Source: Sycon ciliatum
Taxonomy: Eukaryota > Porifera > Calcarea > Leucosolenida > Sycettidae
DNA length: 64,000 bases
Assembly: GCF_964019385.1 (NCBI RefSeq)
Contig: NC_088644.1
Span: 18,035,858 to 18,099,857, forward strand
Direction of reading: 5' to 3'
Shown here: positions 46,501 through 54,127 of the stretch, one piece after another
Numbering within the stretch: the stretch's first letter is position 1
How the letters are laid out: each line of letters begins with the position of its first letter
The notes under the pieces: model-generated
Told to the model about the DNA's origin: nothing
Databases searched by the model: none
The model's input: only the letters and a program-made list of their open reading frames with translations
Position numbers and translations under genes: made by a program

Positions 46501-49500
46501 TCCATCCCGTGCAGTGTGTGGCAAAGCTGGCCTGCGTAATCTAGGCAACACATGCTATGTCAACTCCGTGCTACAAGCATTCTTTATGAACTCTGGGTAA
46601 GGCGGCGCTGCTTCCAACAATAAAGAGGTTTTGCAGAGCAAACGTTCGCAATGATTTTCGCGTTCCGGCTTGCGAAACTATTGGGAACATTGCGCGAAAT
46701 TTGTGTTTTTCATGATTTTTGCTCCAAGAAAGTATGTGTGCACTCGCGCTTGTTAGAGAAGTGGTCTTCATCCGATTATTTGTTTGTTGCGAGTGGCGGC
46801 ACCCCGAATCACTGCCTGAGACGAGAGCTCTTTGACTACGTTGTCCATGGCCGGAGACCCACAGACAAACGGGTTGGCTTGTGCCGTAATCTGGCACATC
46901 AACACCTGAAATTTTAAAAAGAAGAAGGCATCATTGATGAACTCAGATAGTGAGCCAAGGAAAAAAATTGTAACATGGAAATTGTGGGCACAAGTTATCA
47001 TTGATGACACATCATTGATGTAACCGACTCTGAGCAGTGAGAAGACGAGCAGGCAGGAGATCGGAGATGGTTCCGGAGATGAAGCAACGGGCTGCCACAT
47101 CTATGGGAAAGCTAGCATTCGCGGACCTTGCCAAGAGTAGAGATCAAGCACAAAAATGAGGATTGAGGGTGGCTCACCTTGCACCACCGGTCCGCGATGA
47201 GCGAAAATTACTGCGAAAGTTTGTTTCGTGTTTCCTGCAACTTTCGCGAGCAAAAAACTGCGAACCTTCGCACGAAGTTTCACTTCTCGTGATGTCAAAC
47301 AAAAATTTGCGCGAACGTTCGCACTGCAAAACCTCTCTAATGTCTCTGGTGTTTCTGTCTTTGTTTTTCATACTGGTGTTTCTCTCTTTGTTGTTTAAGC
47401 TGGTACTCCTGCTGCTGCTGACTTGTTGCTGCTGCTGCTATTGCTGCAGGCTTTGTTTTGATGCTGGTGCTGCTGTCTGTGTTGTTGATGTCAATGCTGC
47501 TGTCTTTGTCCTTGTTGCTGGTGTTGCTGTCTGTACCATGACTGGTGTTGCTGCTGTCTATGTCATGGCTGCTGGTGTTGCTGTCTGTGCCATGGGTGCT
47601 GGTGTTGCTGTCTGTGTCATGGCTGCTGGTATTGCTGTCTGTGTCATGGCTGCTAGTGCTGCTGTCTGTGTCATGGCTGCTAGTGCTGCTGTCTGTGCCA
47701 TGGCTGCTGGTGTTGCTGTCTTTGTCATGGCTGCTGGTGCTGCTGTCTGTGCCATGGCTGCTGGTGCTGCTGCCTGTGCCATGGCTGCTGGTGCTGCTGT
47801 CTGTGTCATGACTGCTGGTATTGCTGTCTGTGTCATGGCTGCTGGTATTGCTGTCTGTGTCATGGCTGCTGGTGTTGCTGTCTGTGCCATGGCTGCTGGT
47901 GTTGCTGTCTGTGCCATGGCTGCTGGTGCTGCTGTCTGTGTCATAGTTGCTGGTGCTGCTGTCTGTGTCATAGTTGCTGGTGCTACTGTCTGTGTCATAG
48001 TTGCTGGTGGTGATACTAGTGATTGTGGTGCTATTATAACACTATGCAGTTGCATTGTCTAACTGGCTACTTGTCACGTGTTTAGAGTTTAGACACACAT
48101 ACCAGTTTGTATGTGCTTTACCCATGCCTTCTTACGTGTTACATTCTCACATCTGTGAATGTTTTTGTCTTTTGTCATTCTGTTTCTCACTGTGTTCTTA
48201 TCAGTCAGAGTATTCAGTTGATTACCACACTGTTGTTGATGCTGCTGCTGCTGCTGGGTCCTTCTGCTCAGCTGGTGCCCTGTGGGGGTGCTGGTGGTTC
48301 AGTTGCCCCGCCACCTTTACTGCTGCTTGTAACTAGGGTGTTACAGTGTACTGTATGTGTGTGCATGCATGGTTGAGTGTGCGTGTGTGTGTGTGTGTGT
48401 GTGCTGTTATGTGTGTGCACTACAGCATCACATGCATTGAGGTGGTCATGGTAGTGGTGGTGACAGCAGCAGCAGTGCTGGTTCTCACTTAGTCTCATTG
48501 TCGAAGAATGCATTCTATCATCATCATCATCAGCATCATCATCATGCTTATTGTTTTCTTCTGTTGCGGTGTTGGTCCAAGATTCCGCGAGTCCGTGCTC
48601 TTGTGTACTCCTTGTCCGGAGGATGGCAGCAAGTCCTTGATTGGTGCTTTGCAGCGTGTAATGGCCTACCTTCTGCTCACTAAGGTAAGCAGTTCAGGTG
48701 TTGTGTGCGGCCACTGGCTAGTCTATGTGTACATCATGTAAGTAAGCAGGATGCTCCCTTTTGTCGAAGAATTATGTATGCGTGTGCATGTGGATTCACT
48801 GGCCGAAAGTAATGTACAGTAAGTATCGTTTATAAAGTGACCGGATATAATGATATACCGGTTATAGTGATAGAGCACGTCAAAATCAAAATCAAATCTG
48901 AAAAAATACAGCTAAAATATCACTATATACACTATTATCGGCTATACCGATATATCGCTTATTGTGATGGCCTTCAGGAAGCAAACCATATCAAATGTAC
49001 AGGAAAATATCGCATATAATGATCAAGAGTGATCTTTCTGCATGCTCTTGTCCGTTTCTGGCTGTGTTGCCTCTCACGATGATGTTGCCAACTCACGTAC
49101 ACAGCCACTCATGTCTATTTCTGGCTCTACGCAACTCGTTGGACACCGAGTAGATCTACGATCTACGTGAGCACGGATCCAGCTCAGGCTTTTTTTGGAG
49201 AACACGCTGAAGAAGCAGCCATGCCACATGATGTATCGAAGTTCTAGTACATGTACAGTCTGTACTCGTACTGCACTGCCATGCACTGCTCTGTGTCATG
49301 CACCGGTACACAGTCCGCGGAGCATGCATGCACTTTCAGCATGCTTTTTCCAGCGTGTACGCATCATTTCATGTGCAGTCATGTGCCATGTGTCGGTCAA
49401 ACATGCAAATCGGCTATAGTGATGCACCGGATATAGTGATACATTTTCGAAAATCAAAGGGGCACGTTATATCCGATATTTACTGTAACTTCAAAAAGCT

Positions 49501-52038
49501 GTGTGGTGTAGACCAGGCTGGATGGTGGCAGTCAATTCTTCAGCCTTGCAAGCTCTTGAATGGTGCAATCGCAGTACAAGTTGCTATGCTTTCTACTATA
49601 GCATCGCTATCATTGCCTCAGGCGATGGGCGTCCGAGGTCAAAGGTCTGTGTGTACGTGTGTGCTTGTGTGTGTGTGTGTTTATGTGTTTTAGCGGCAAG
49701 CCTACTCTCCGAAGGAGTTCTTGGAGATAGCGCGACCCAGTCACTTTCTCCCTGGAACACAACAGGATTGTGCTGAGTTCTGTCGACATGTGCTAGATCT
49801 AATCAACACACAGCTCTCCAAGCAGCAACAGCAGTTGCGACAGGCAGAGACGTCTTCAACTGGATCAAGTGAGCAGGGTTGCCAGAGAGAGAATCCCTGT
49901 GTAAGTGCTCGTAGAAGTGGTGATGGATGCAGTTCAATAGTTGACACAAAGCCAGGTCAGCAGTCGAGCCGTCCAGACAACTGTGTTCAGCGCCATTTCC
50001 AGCTCAAACTGCATACAAAGTATACGTGTTGTGTGTGCACTCACCAATCATCTCAAATTGAGTCAGCTTTTGACTTGATGCTGGCTTTTCCAAGCTCCAC
50101 CTCATCATCATGCGGAGCAGCCGTATCTAGCAGCACTGCAGTCAAACAGGCTGAAGAAGCAGCTACTGTTGCCCAGCAGCCAGCTAACACTGTGCTACCG
50201 GCGGCACCGAGGAGCAGCACTGTTGATGAAGTGTGCACATTGCCTACTCCACCCAACACTCCTCCTCTGATTTTAACTGATTCCAGCACTGCTTCCGAAG
50301 TCACCGTGTCTACATCTATAGACATTGGGACTGATGATGAATGCGAAGGACCAACTCATGCCCAGTGTCATCAGCATGATCAGGGCCGTAGTCATTGCCA
50401 CTCTTCCTCTTCAGACATGGATTGTGAGAGTCTTGACATAGCTGCACATACCCCTACCAGCAGTACGGATGTGGACACATCTGCTGCCGCTGATGCCACC
50501 ACTGTTTCTACTGCTACTAGTGCTACCACTGCTACTAGTGCAAAGGGAGAGTGCATTGTCGGTGGGAAGGTTGGGAAGGTTCAGGATGGTCATTCTACAT
50601 GCCGGGAACAGTCTGAGAAGTTTGCAAGAAGCACAGGAGGAGTAGCTGCGGCAGCGGTACAAGATGATGCATGTCCAACACATTCTCCCGAGCATGTAGT
50701 AGTGGCAACTGGTATACGTGGTGGAGAGCGACCTGCTTCAATTGAATCTTCTTCTATGCCATCGCGTCCAACTACTCTAGCATCTCCAGCAACAGCAGCA
50801 GTTGATGGTGGTGCTTGTGGGGACACTATTGCTAAGCCTAAGGGTTTGATTCCTAGCCTACCTGTATCCTCGGAAAAAGCTGAGAATCTCAACGATATGT
50901 TGCAAGACTTCTTGTCTGTGGAGGCTCTAGACGGTGAGAATGCTTATGAGTGTAGTAAATGTGGACAGCGACAGCGTGGTCAACGCCAGGTCAACATTGT
51001 TCAGGCACCTGATCAGCTGCTCATTACGCTAATGAGATTTCATTTTGATCGCTCTACACAGCAGAGAAGTAAGATTCTAACGAAAGTCGACTATCCCCAA
51101 ATCTTACATATCCCCTGTTCACCATCGAGTCATTCATCTTCTACACTTGCAACATGTGCAAATAGTTGTGCCGGTAGCAGTGGAGACCGTGGTGATAGTT
51201 CCGGTGACAGCATTGGCGAGGAGGAGATGAGTGATGAAGAGATTGCTTGTGCCTCACCTCCATCCCTTTCAAGATGTTGCCAGGACACACAGCAGCAACA
51301 GCAGGAGCGCAAGCAGCATGTACTTTGCTATGAGCTTAGTGCTGTTGTAGTACATGCTGGAGGTAGTACTGAGCATGGCCACTACTATACACTGGCGTGT
51401 GAAACACCTATGCCAGACTCCAATGCATTGCCAGCTGCTGATGTGTGTGCTCATGTACCATCGTCTAACCAACCTGCTGTGGATACTCCCATGGATACCA
51501 GCTGCCCATCGATGCCTAATGTGCCATCCGCACATGCACCTACTAAATCTGCTCCTGAATCGAGAGGCGCTAGCGTACAGCAGCAGCAGCAGCAGAAGCC
51601 ATCAGCTAATGCTACGAATGGCTTCGCAAAACCATGGTATCGCCTGAATGACTCCAACATTCAGTTTTCCTCACTGAAGGCTGCACTGGATGTAGGCCGC
51701 AGTACTTTTGATACTGCATACATGTTAGTGTATAACCAATGCGGCTGCCGTCACAGCAACAAGACCAACAACTATGCAGGGCCAGCTGGTGTTAGCACCA
51801 GTACACCTGGTGATTCTTGTGTAGATGTGTCAGTGCCTGCTTCTGTTGCACCTTCACCATTAATCTCAGCAGCAGCAGCAGCATCATCGGCAGTAGCACC
51901 AGGAAAGCCACTACCATCACCAGCAGTAACATCAAGAGGACCATCACGGCTAACGGCACTGGCAGCAGCAGCAGTACCACCTTCATCATCACCACCGCCA
52001 CCTTCATCAACACCACCAGCACCTCCACCACCAGCACC

Positions 52039-52074
<36 letters not shown>

Positions 52075-53681
52075 CACAGCGACTGTACCTGCTGTGCAGG
52101 ATCTAGCCAACTGGCTGAAAACACGGTCATCCGAAGAGCAGAAGCAACGCTCGCTAGTTCCAGCACGTCTAGCAAAGGAGGTGGAGAATGACAATCTTCT
52201 ATTTGAAAAGGTATGTGTTAACATTTACTCTCCAAGTCCGGGGGGGGGGGGGGGTCAATTACAATCCTACCTCCTTGTCTGAACCCCGGGCTACTAGTAT
52301 CCGAATGCCTGGAGTATCTGTGCGCATAGGTCACTACATTCTCTGCATCATACTGGGCACGTTCTTGACAACAGGACGTTTGATCTCTGTTTCTGATTTG
52401 CTGACCTACTGTAAAGCGTGAAATTTTCGCGGCGTTTTTAGTTCGCGTTTTCAGAATCCGGACAGGTTTGTGAGGTTTTAATTTTGCGATTGCAGAATGG
52501 CATTCTTGCTAAACCTGTGGCATTCTTGCTAAACCTTTCATGGATCTTCTTTTCGCGCTGTCTAAATTTCGCGATTTCCACGCGGTCGCGAATTTTGCAG
52601 AAATTAGACCATGGCAATAATTTCACGGTTTACAGTATTATAGTTTTCCCACTTGTCGATACCATGGATACACATTGAAGTAGAGACATTAGAGAGGTTC
52701 CGCACTACGTAAAGTTGAGCAACTTTACGTTAGTGGGCGGGAAAAACCCGTGAATTCGCGAGTTTGCACTCCACTTACGGAAAGTTGTCTACGGAGAGTA
52801 CGTAGATAGGGCTCTGATAACGTAGCTGGTCCGTAAGTGGATTGGGTACAAATTTATGACTCTCTCCCCAGGTCGATTTGGTCGGACACTGCTGCATTCG
52901 GAGTTGCCAAGGGCAGCTACGTGATTTGAAAACTCCGTATGGCGGAACCCAGATGCGCATGCAGTTTACGTAAGACTTTCCGTAGATCGACTACGTTTTT
53001 TACTAACGTAATTACGTTATGCGGAACCTCTCTAATATTTGGGCATTACTGCGTGGACAGTCCATTCAGAAAGAGATGGTAATATTGCTTTTGGCCATAC
53101 ATGGGTCAGGCTTTGAGTTTTTTTTAAGGATTTTGGTGGCGATTCCATGGAATGCTCTTCCTATTATGTTCCTGAAGTCCATTTCTCCAAAAGCGAGCCA
53201 TAACAAGAATAGGATTTCGGTCAGGGTTTGCCACAAAAGCACTGAATTGAGAAACCATGTAAATCCATTTGACTCAACTCGCAACAGCCCATTGTGTGGT
53301 TCGAACCCCAGTTGAGGTGCCTTTTTTTCGCGGCATGGCACCGTGTACGCTAAAATCACCAACCATGGGAGCTCACCATAGCCAGAGATCTTTTTTGTTT
53401 TGTTTAATGGACTGTAGGATGGTTTGAAAGTGGTGGTTCTGATGATCAGAGCCCTCCTAAATAGCTCGCCCAAACATGTTGGGATTAAGCGCTGTATGCG
53501 TGTCGTCTTTTTCTTGTATCTTCTGTTGTGTACTTGCTTGTGCAATCAGGAGAAATCATCCACAGTTGTGTATGGACCTGCTCCAGCACCACCTGGATAC
53601 AAACCACCGCCACCACCACCGCCTCTGGGAGGTGGATGTGGAGGTGGATTTTCTGGACCAACAAGTCGTTTGGTGATGTAG
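29257..53681 (+). CDS. USP38: USP35/USP38-type ubiquitin C-terminal hydrolase (gene span, 7 exons)
   Basis: A cysteine deubiquitinase; in vertebrates USP35 and USP38 remove ubiquitin from signalling and mitochondrial proteins. Exons 29257-30267, 41449-41550, 43546-43701, 46298-46596, 48582-48684, 49694-52210 and 53550-53681 join in phase to 1439 residues, against just over 1000 in human homologues. Residues 1-440 form the family-specific helical repeat region. The Cys box GLRNLGNTCYVN puts the nucleophile near residue 509, followed by QQDCAEF. Zinc-finger CxxC pairs are CCVC and CSKC. The His box EHGHYYTLA is near residue 1120 and the Asn/Asp LNDSN near 1210. The C-terminus (Gly-rich, then SRLVM) matches the family's Gly-rich end. 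Extra length comes from Ser/Thr-, Ala- and Pro-rich insertions between the boxes. ATG 29263 has a better context than 29257. One ancestral gene or USP35 versus USP38 cannot be decided by eye. Confidence 0.93.
30427..30853. mobile_element. palindromic MITE in USP38 intron 1
   Basis: Ends GGACCATAAGTTTACAAGTT and complement. Pairing continues inward to CAGGATACTGTTG / GACAGTATCCTG, giving arms of about 75 nt. A related right half lies near 31.73-31.85 kb. Confidence 0.65.
31128..31265 (+). repeat. GGT/GTGG-rich simple sequence
   Basis: A 138-bp G-rich strand of GGTGGTGTGG-type words with many G runs, capable in principle of G-quadruplex. It adjoins a (GT)n tract. Open frames in all phases are artefacts of composition. 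Confidence 0.75.
31360..31520 (-). repeat. CA-linked hairpin repeat, copy in USP38 intron 1
   Basis: Minus-strand copy of the repeat seen at 60.9-61.6 kb. It runs from the TTAGTGGTGG...CAGCCTTGCAAGC end to GGGCATGTCTGAGG and is followed directly by (GT)n, which is (CA)n on the minus strand. Confidence 0.75.
32232..32499. mobile_element. 268-bp palindromic MITE
   Basis: Arms of about 65 bp starting TCAACGCAATAAATAGAGTA, nearly perfect. A diverged single arm recurs near 54.48 kb. Confidence 0.8.
32521..32781. mobile_element. 261-bp MITE of the TTGTAACATGG family
   Basis: Inverted ends AATTGTAACATGGAAAAATG and complement. Relatives are at 42672-42743 and 46962-47000. The middle carries the GCCTTCCAACTTGGAAGG module of the 59.6-kb palindrome. 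Confidence 0.8.
33052..33492 (+). repeat. 5' LTR of the BEL/Pao element
   Basis: 441 bp, TGTTCAGAAG to TCGGAACA. It should contain the element's promoter. Confidence 0.93.
33498..33513 (+). other. primer-binding site of the BEL/Pao element
   Basis: TGGTAGCAGAGGATGG lies five bases after the 5' LTR. It starts with TGG, the complement of a tRNA CCA end. Which tRNA is not determined. Confidence 0.6.
33529..39921 (+). CDS. BEL/Pao gag-pol polyprotein
   Basis: A single 2130-residue frame from ATG 33529 (the first in-frame ATG after the LTR) to TGA 39921. It supplies every function for retrotransposition. Domains in order: a disordered Ser/Thr/Pro-rich N-terminus to about residue 465; a Gag-like helical region (DUF1759 type, 470-650); Cys/His zinc knuckles (CAHCKGSH, CFRCLGRGHSGREC, about 690-755); an aspartic protease with LDDGS at 849-853; reverse transcriptase with YMDD at 1261-1264; RNase H (FADASEQAYGAVAY, then LWTDSQNVLYWI, about 1440-1560). 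The integrase has an H2C2 zinc head (about 1752-1805) and D, D, E residues in VDFAGPF, SDNGTNF and FGGVFE (about 1836-1952), followed by a DUF5641-like tail. There is no frameshift between gag and pol and no stop, and all catalytic residues are visible. Probably competent. Confidence 0.95.
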   Translation: MSSNEPVQIEPAVPGNSDEGDSSTQGVPTQAASDAEGTGTAVPVEGDSDAPLESGSLSTRTSDNAVSDVSTLRAWKTQAKGDFTKVRRRVLVTMTNGECSTEEVVAGFTELEEAYERATAVMADLMGCYAVQGDIAGKTKVLSEIETMESQLSAAGDALASFLSQSTNTGYSFASHGQQQHFDSEPVSEFSRTTASTASRLGAPARTRSRSGISYSSPHGQARDYLSSIDTVVDHERPTIDQAYNHRDRSSEGVRMNLMSHVDREAEDQSAESASAIVRRTSASVTATSASSTVNSVSSASPPSSSNLTASQDGTTTSTTRPVQQLGASSQTGTRTPAPGTSPNRPAPPAAPHGPQPARSTSGSVSSSATASQSAAVTASASGTVSVRTASRGNAYPNPAAPVFQSQNSQSAAGLNAGRRPPVPSQANPVSYSGHGGYGYQPVGLQPQDCQVLQGQPPAVGTSANAAGPWMQLQKISIPVFDGDKRRFEGWHAAFMACIDAAPMTPETKMLQLRQYLAGEPLRAVESLGYSAGGYNAAKQLLERKYGGERRRIAIHTEELENIKPVRVNKPKDLERFVDLLTVAVSNLRDAGRAMELQPGTFYGKLLKKLDRQMLAQYHRWRHDKRMAESVEVFLEWCSLEAEFLTTAMETVDGLIESQPSSSNTGRQSQSVRPVTLVTAKEEKPAPGCAHCKGSHPVWKCLTFKASAPTQRWQVAQSSGLCFRCLGRGHSGRECQMSRTCGIDGCQKSHHRLLHNPRRESASDNGAGRPKPQAAKSTAEPKPATTKSSGPVTHNVPCNCSAASQTAPSTEGEHVGLTTAMLQREPVSLRTIPVVLIAGNRRMTVNAILDDGSTRSYVNSDVAAELGVQGQQPERMSVHTLNGHKEVFLTTPVALELQSLDGRLRTDVELYTTKKVVGDFSVIDWQQQGRKWEHLQGVQFPPLSLCRSSTIDVLLGLDHADLHVSLRDIPGKPGEPVARLTPLGWTCVAPSAVARHTGVGITLHGVQMHEPLDRLLRKFWELEDVPAETETVISADDQQVVSMTKATMSRIDQRYEVGVPWRKKPPDLAENYDMALRRLESTERRLAKQPEVSTAYRTTIKQYEAKGYVRRVPVGENSVPRWLLAHFPVVRMGKSTTKVRIVFDASAKQQGTSLNDVIHQGPKLQQDLSQVLLRFRKYPVALACDISEMYLQIQLREEDRPFHRFLWREDPSEKPEVYEFQRVVFGVNCSPFLAQLVTQEHARTSTSKYPNAAETVLESTYMDDSLDSAPSVSAGIDNYHQLTSLWGEAGMHARKWLSNSQEIMDKIPEVDRAANVAFGEALPTIRTLGVQYDASTDNFGFTFSPPPTEVKLTKRAVLKKAATIFDPLGFMAPVTVCAKMLLQRMWSAGLQWDDPLEPTLEEETRQWFNELPELAKIRIPRCLHFDLTTGIAATESKLQCHVFADASEQAYGAVAYARVKSSGGVQTRLVAAKTRVAPLHSVSIPRLELMAAVMAIRLASVVTRALGLAMSDVVLWTDSQNVLYWIRGRSRSYKAFVANRVSEIHNQSQPSQWHHVPTDQNPADVVSRGTTVPNLDTTVWLNGPAFLQQEPEKWPMGTVPAYPQSEARKEEKKVSAVSSGTTVSLLQVTANVDDSSPLHANRFINWARGVRLWARVLRFGENCRRQKEDRQGGELMPDELAAAETEIIKLAQGEAFHAEMPALRNKQSIPERSSLRSLCPYIDEEGVIRCRGRLEFADFLPRDAVNPIILPRHHTVTRLIVQQYHDQAQHVGGVNQVYASLCSRFWIVAGREAVRDVERKCPRCKLLKARPTQQVMAPLPRSRITPSFRAFARAGVDFAGPFETVHGRGRKRTKRYLCLFTCLATRAVHLEIAYSMDTNSFLNAFYRFVGRRGLPERVISDNGTNFVGAQGELKDLVAQMDEEQIIRTVADQRVTWQFNPAAAPHFGGVFEVMIRAAKRAVSAILKSADITDEELTTAFVAAESLINSRPLTYTSSSPSDEPPLTPNHFLFGQCGGTFAPSSVDTTDFNPRKRWRRVQQLVHHFWQRWIREWLPLLTQRKKWRKPHDDVKIGDVMLLLSPNTPRGNWPLARVLETFPGRDGHVRVVKVQVGKSTLIRPISKLCPIESPAE
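40104..40117 (+). other. polypurine tract of the BEL/Pao element
   Basis: GAGGAAGGGGAGAA directly before the 3' LTR, the usual primer site for plus-strand DNA. Confidence 0.85.
40118..40558 (+). repeat. 3' LTR of the BEL/Pao element
   Basis: 441 bp, apparently identical to the 5' LTR, followed by the target duplication AGTTC. Confidence 0.93.
40776..41369. mobile_element. 594-bp palindromic MITE with GT-rich core
   Basis: 59-bp inverted ends (TTGGCAAATTAATTCCGTTG and complement, 40776-40834 and 41311-41369). The interior is GTGTGCGTG-type simple sequence including two copies of a GAGTTAGGGTGTTGTGGGTG-like block. Confidence 0.8.
41449..41550 (+). CDS. USP38: USP35/38 exon 2
   Basis: 34 codons, acceptor TGTTACAG, donor GTAAGC, phase 0 on both sides. 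Encodes LFASLRQSM...VLRHILLGVQHAP, which continues the N-terminal helical region. Confidence 0.9.
41725..41826 (+). pseudogene. duplicated copy of USP35/38 exon 3, broken by a MITE
   Basis: After acceptor CTTAACAG an open stretch of 34 codons resembles exon 3 (KLATELS here, KLLTELS in exon 3, with flanking hydrophobic residues in register). Its first codon is Val in phase 0, as in exon 3. At 41828 a hAT-like MITE begins and stops the frame within four codons. Past the MITE (from about 42213) the original frame appears to continue for a few codons. The family alignment runs straight from exon 2 to exon 3, so this segment is not needed. It is probably a dead tandem exon duplicate; alternative splicing via the chance GTAGTG at 41827 is possible. 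Confidence 0.5.
41828..42204. mobile_element. 377-bp hAT-like MITE
   Basis: Inverted ends TAGTGATGTAACGA and complement. The 8-bp flanks ATACAGAG and ATAGAAAG match at six of eight positions, fitting a decayed hAT target duplication. The interior has further inverted ATTATTCG words. Confidence 0.8.
42672..42743. mobile_element. 72-bp hairpin, TTGTAACATGG family
   Basis: Arms AATTGTAACATGGAAATTGT and complement around a short loop with GCACAAGTTATGTGAC. A minimal member of the 32.5-kb MITE family. Confidence 0.8.
43546..43701 (+). CDS. USP38: USP35/38 exon 3
   Basis: 52 codons, acceptor GCAACAG, donor GTAAGG, phase 0 on both sides. Encodes VLPSVAGVLAQLEEEG and SMKLLTELSHIFRVLVQHFG, which align to the family without a gap after exon 2. 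Confidence 0.9.
44230..44751. mobile_element. 522-bp PIF/Harbinger-like MITE
   Basis: Ends GGCCAAAACAA and complement with TTA duplicated on both sides. The inner arms TTGTTTCCGGTC and GACCGGAAACAAG extend the pairing. Confidence 0.8.
45272..45356 (+). repeat. four copies of a 21-bp tandem repeat
   Basis: The unit AGATTCTAGCACTCTGAAAA plus one base is repeated four times with almost no change. It lies in intron 3 of USP38. Confidence 0.85.
45509..46013. mobile_element. 505-bp MITE with AGAGAGGTTCCG ends, copy 1
   Basis: Inverted termini AGAGAGGTTCCG and complement. AAAATCCGTA / TACGGATTTT pairs lie further in. A second family member is at 52691-53033. Confidence 0.75.
46014..46135 (+). repeat. 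tRNA-derived SINE, copy B
   Basis: A-box-like TAGTGGTAGAGCC and B-box-like GGTCGAGTCCTGG are spaced as in a tRNA, followed by the family tail TTTTTCTTCAGACTTT. An anticodon-arm-like pairing CTCGC/GCGAG lies between the boxes. It shares B box and tail with the 19.98-kb copy and sits directly against the right end of the preceding MITE. Confidence 0.6.
46298..46596 (+). CDS. USP38: USP35/38 exon 4 with catalytic cysteine
   Basis: Acceptor TTGTTTAG, entering in phase 0 with RYDTSSAETL; donor GTAAGG at 46597, leaving phase 2. Encodes the end of the helical region and the Cys box GLRNLGNTCYVN, with the nucleophile codon at 46553-46555. Confidence 0.93.
46962..47000 (+). repeat. single arm of the TTGTAACATGG MITE family
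   Basis: AATTGTAACATGGAAATTGT followed by GGGCACAAGTTAT, identical to the left arm at 42.68 kb but without a partner arm. Confidence 0.7.
47538..48013 (+). repeat. 27-bp minisatellite, about 17 copies
   Basis: The unit reads ATGGCTGCTGGTGTTGCTGT plus CTGTGTC, with small variations, and lies in intron 4 of USP38. Because 27 is a multiple of three and the unit lacks stops, long open frames appear on both strands (MAAGVAVCV repeats). They have no start or splice context and are not called as genes. Confidence 0.9.
48582..48684 (+). CDS. USP38: USP35/38 exon 5
   Basis: Acceptor GGTCCAAG completes the Gly codon left by exon 4; donor GTAAGC at 48685, phase 0. Encodes FRESVLLCTP and SLIGALQRVMAYLLLTK, the helix pair after the Cys box. 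Confidence 0.88.
48817..49485. mobile_element. 669-bp mariner-like MITE
   Basis: Ends CAGTAAGTATCG and CGATATTTACTG with TA on both sides. The inside is rich in ATATCCGGTTATAGTGAT-type words on both strands. Confidence 0.65.
49521..49680 (-). repeat. CA-linked hairpin repeat, diverged copy
   Basis: Minus-strand copy (AGCCTTGCAAGCTCTTGAATGG...GGCGATGGGCGTCCGAGG) followed by (GT)n, in intron 5 of USP38. It ends only a few bases before the exon 6 acceptor. Confidence 0.7.
49694..52210 (+). CDS. USP38: USP35/38 exon 6, main catalytic exon
   Basis: 839 codons, acceptor GTGTTTTAG, donor GTATGT, phase 0. Starts RQAYSPKEFLEIARP and QQDCAEF, continues through the zinc-finger CxxC pairs, the His box EHGHYYTLA and LNDSNIQFSSL, and ends LLFEK. 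Long Ser/Thr- and Ala/Pro-rich inserts separate the blocks and include CAG and GCA repeat tracts. Confidence 0.93.
52691..53033. mobile_element. 343-bp MITE with AGAGAGGTTCCG ends, copy 2
   Basis: Inverted termini AGAGAGGTTCCG and complement, in intron 6 of USP38. The inside has ACGTAAAGTTG/CAACTTTACG pairs and TACGGAAAGT words. Confidence 0.75.
53550..53681 (+). CDS. USP38: USP35/38 exon 7 (last coding exon)
   Basis: Acceptor GTGCAATCAG, phase 0, stop TAG at 53679-53681. Encodes a Pro-rich then Gly-rich tail ending GGGFSGPTSRLVM, matching the Gly-rich C-terminus ending in RLV plus one residue that is typical of USP35/38. Confidence 0.85.
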   Translation, partial: EKSSTVVYGPAPAPPGYKPPPPPPPLGGGCGGGFSGPTSRLVM

Positions 53682-54002
53682 CTCTCTCTGTAAGGCGGTT
53701 TGTTGCCTGCGTTTGTGTCAGTTGAAACCTTGATGCATGCACGATATCGTGTGTAAATACATTGTACATTTGCTGTACACACATTCTACATACCTTTACT
53801 TAGATAGGCTTGCATTGAATAGAGAAGGAATACTGTTGCTGTATCTAGAACTGAACTTGTTCATACCTTGCATGTTCACACAAAATGGGTTTCCTGTCAC
53901 ATTGCTCTTACAGAATTAGGCTGGTGCATGATCGGGCTGGACTGGCGCAAACAAACTAACCGTGTTAACTTAGCTCATGTGGTATCTTGTCACCACTTTG
54001 GC

Positions 54003-54127
54003 AGTTCTTCACTGTGTGTGTGTATAGGATGTGTGTCCGTTTATAGTTCTTCACTGTGTGTGTGTATAGGATGTGTGTCCGTTTGTAGTTCTTCACTGTG
54101 TGTGTATAGGATGTGTGTCCGTTTGTA
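54003..54127 (+). repeat. three copies of a 46-bp tandem repeat
   Basis: The unit starts AGTTCTTCACTGTGTGTGTG and ends GATGTGTGTCCGTTTRT; the third copy is two bases shorter in its GT tract. Just downstream of the USP38 stop, probably 3' UTR or flank. Confidence 0.85.

Noticed and set aside
47163..48062. 299-codon ORF and its 165-codon antisense partner
   Set aside because: Both are products of the 27-bp minisatellite inside a USP38 intron.
53290..53330. GGTTCGAACCCC as a tRNA or SINE B box
   Set aside because: The core is self-complementary and no A box or tRNA fold was found within the right distance on either strand.
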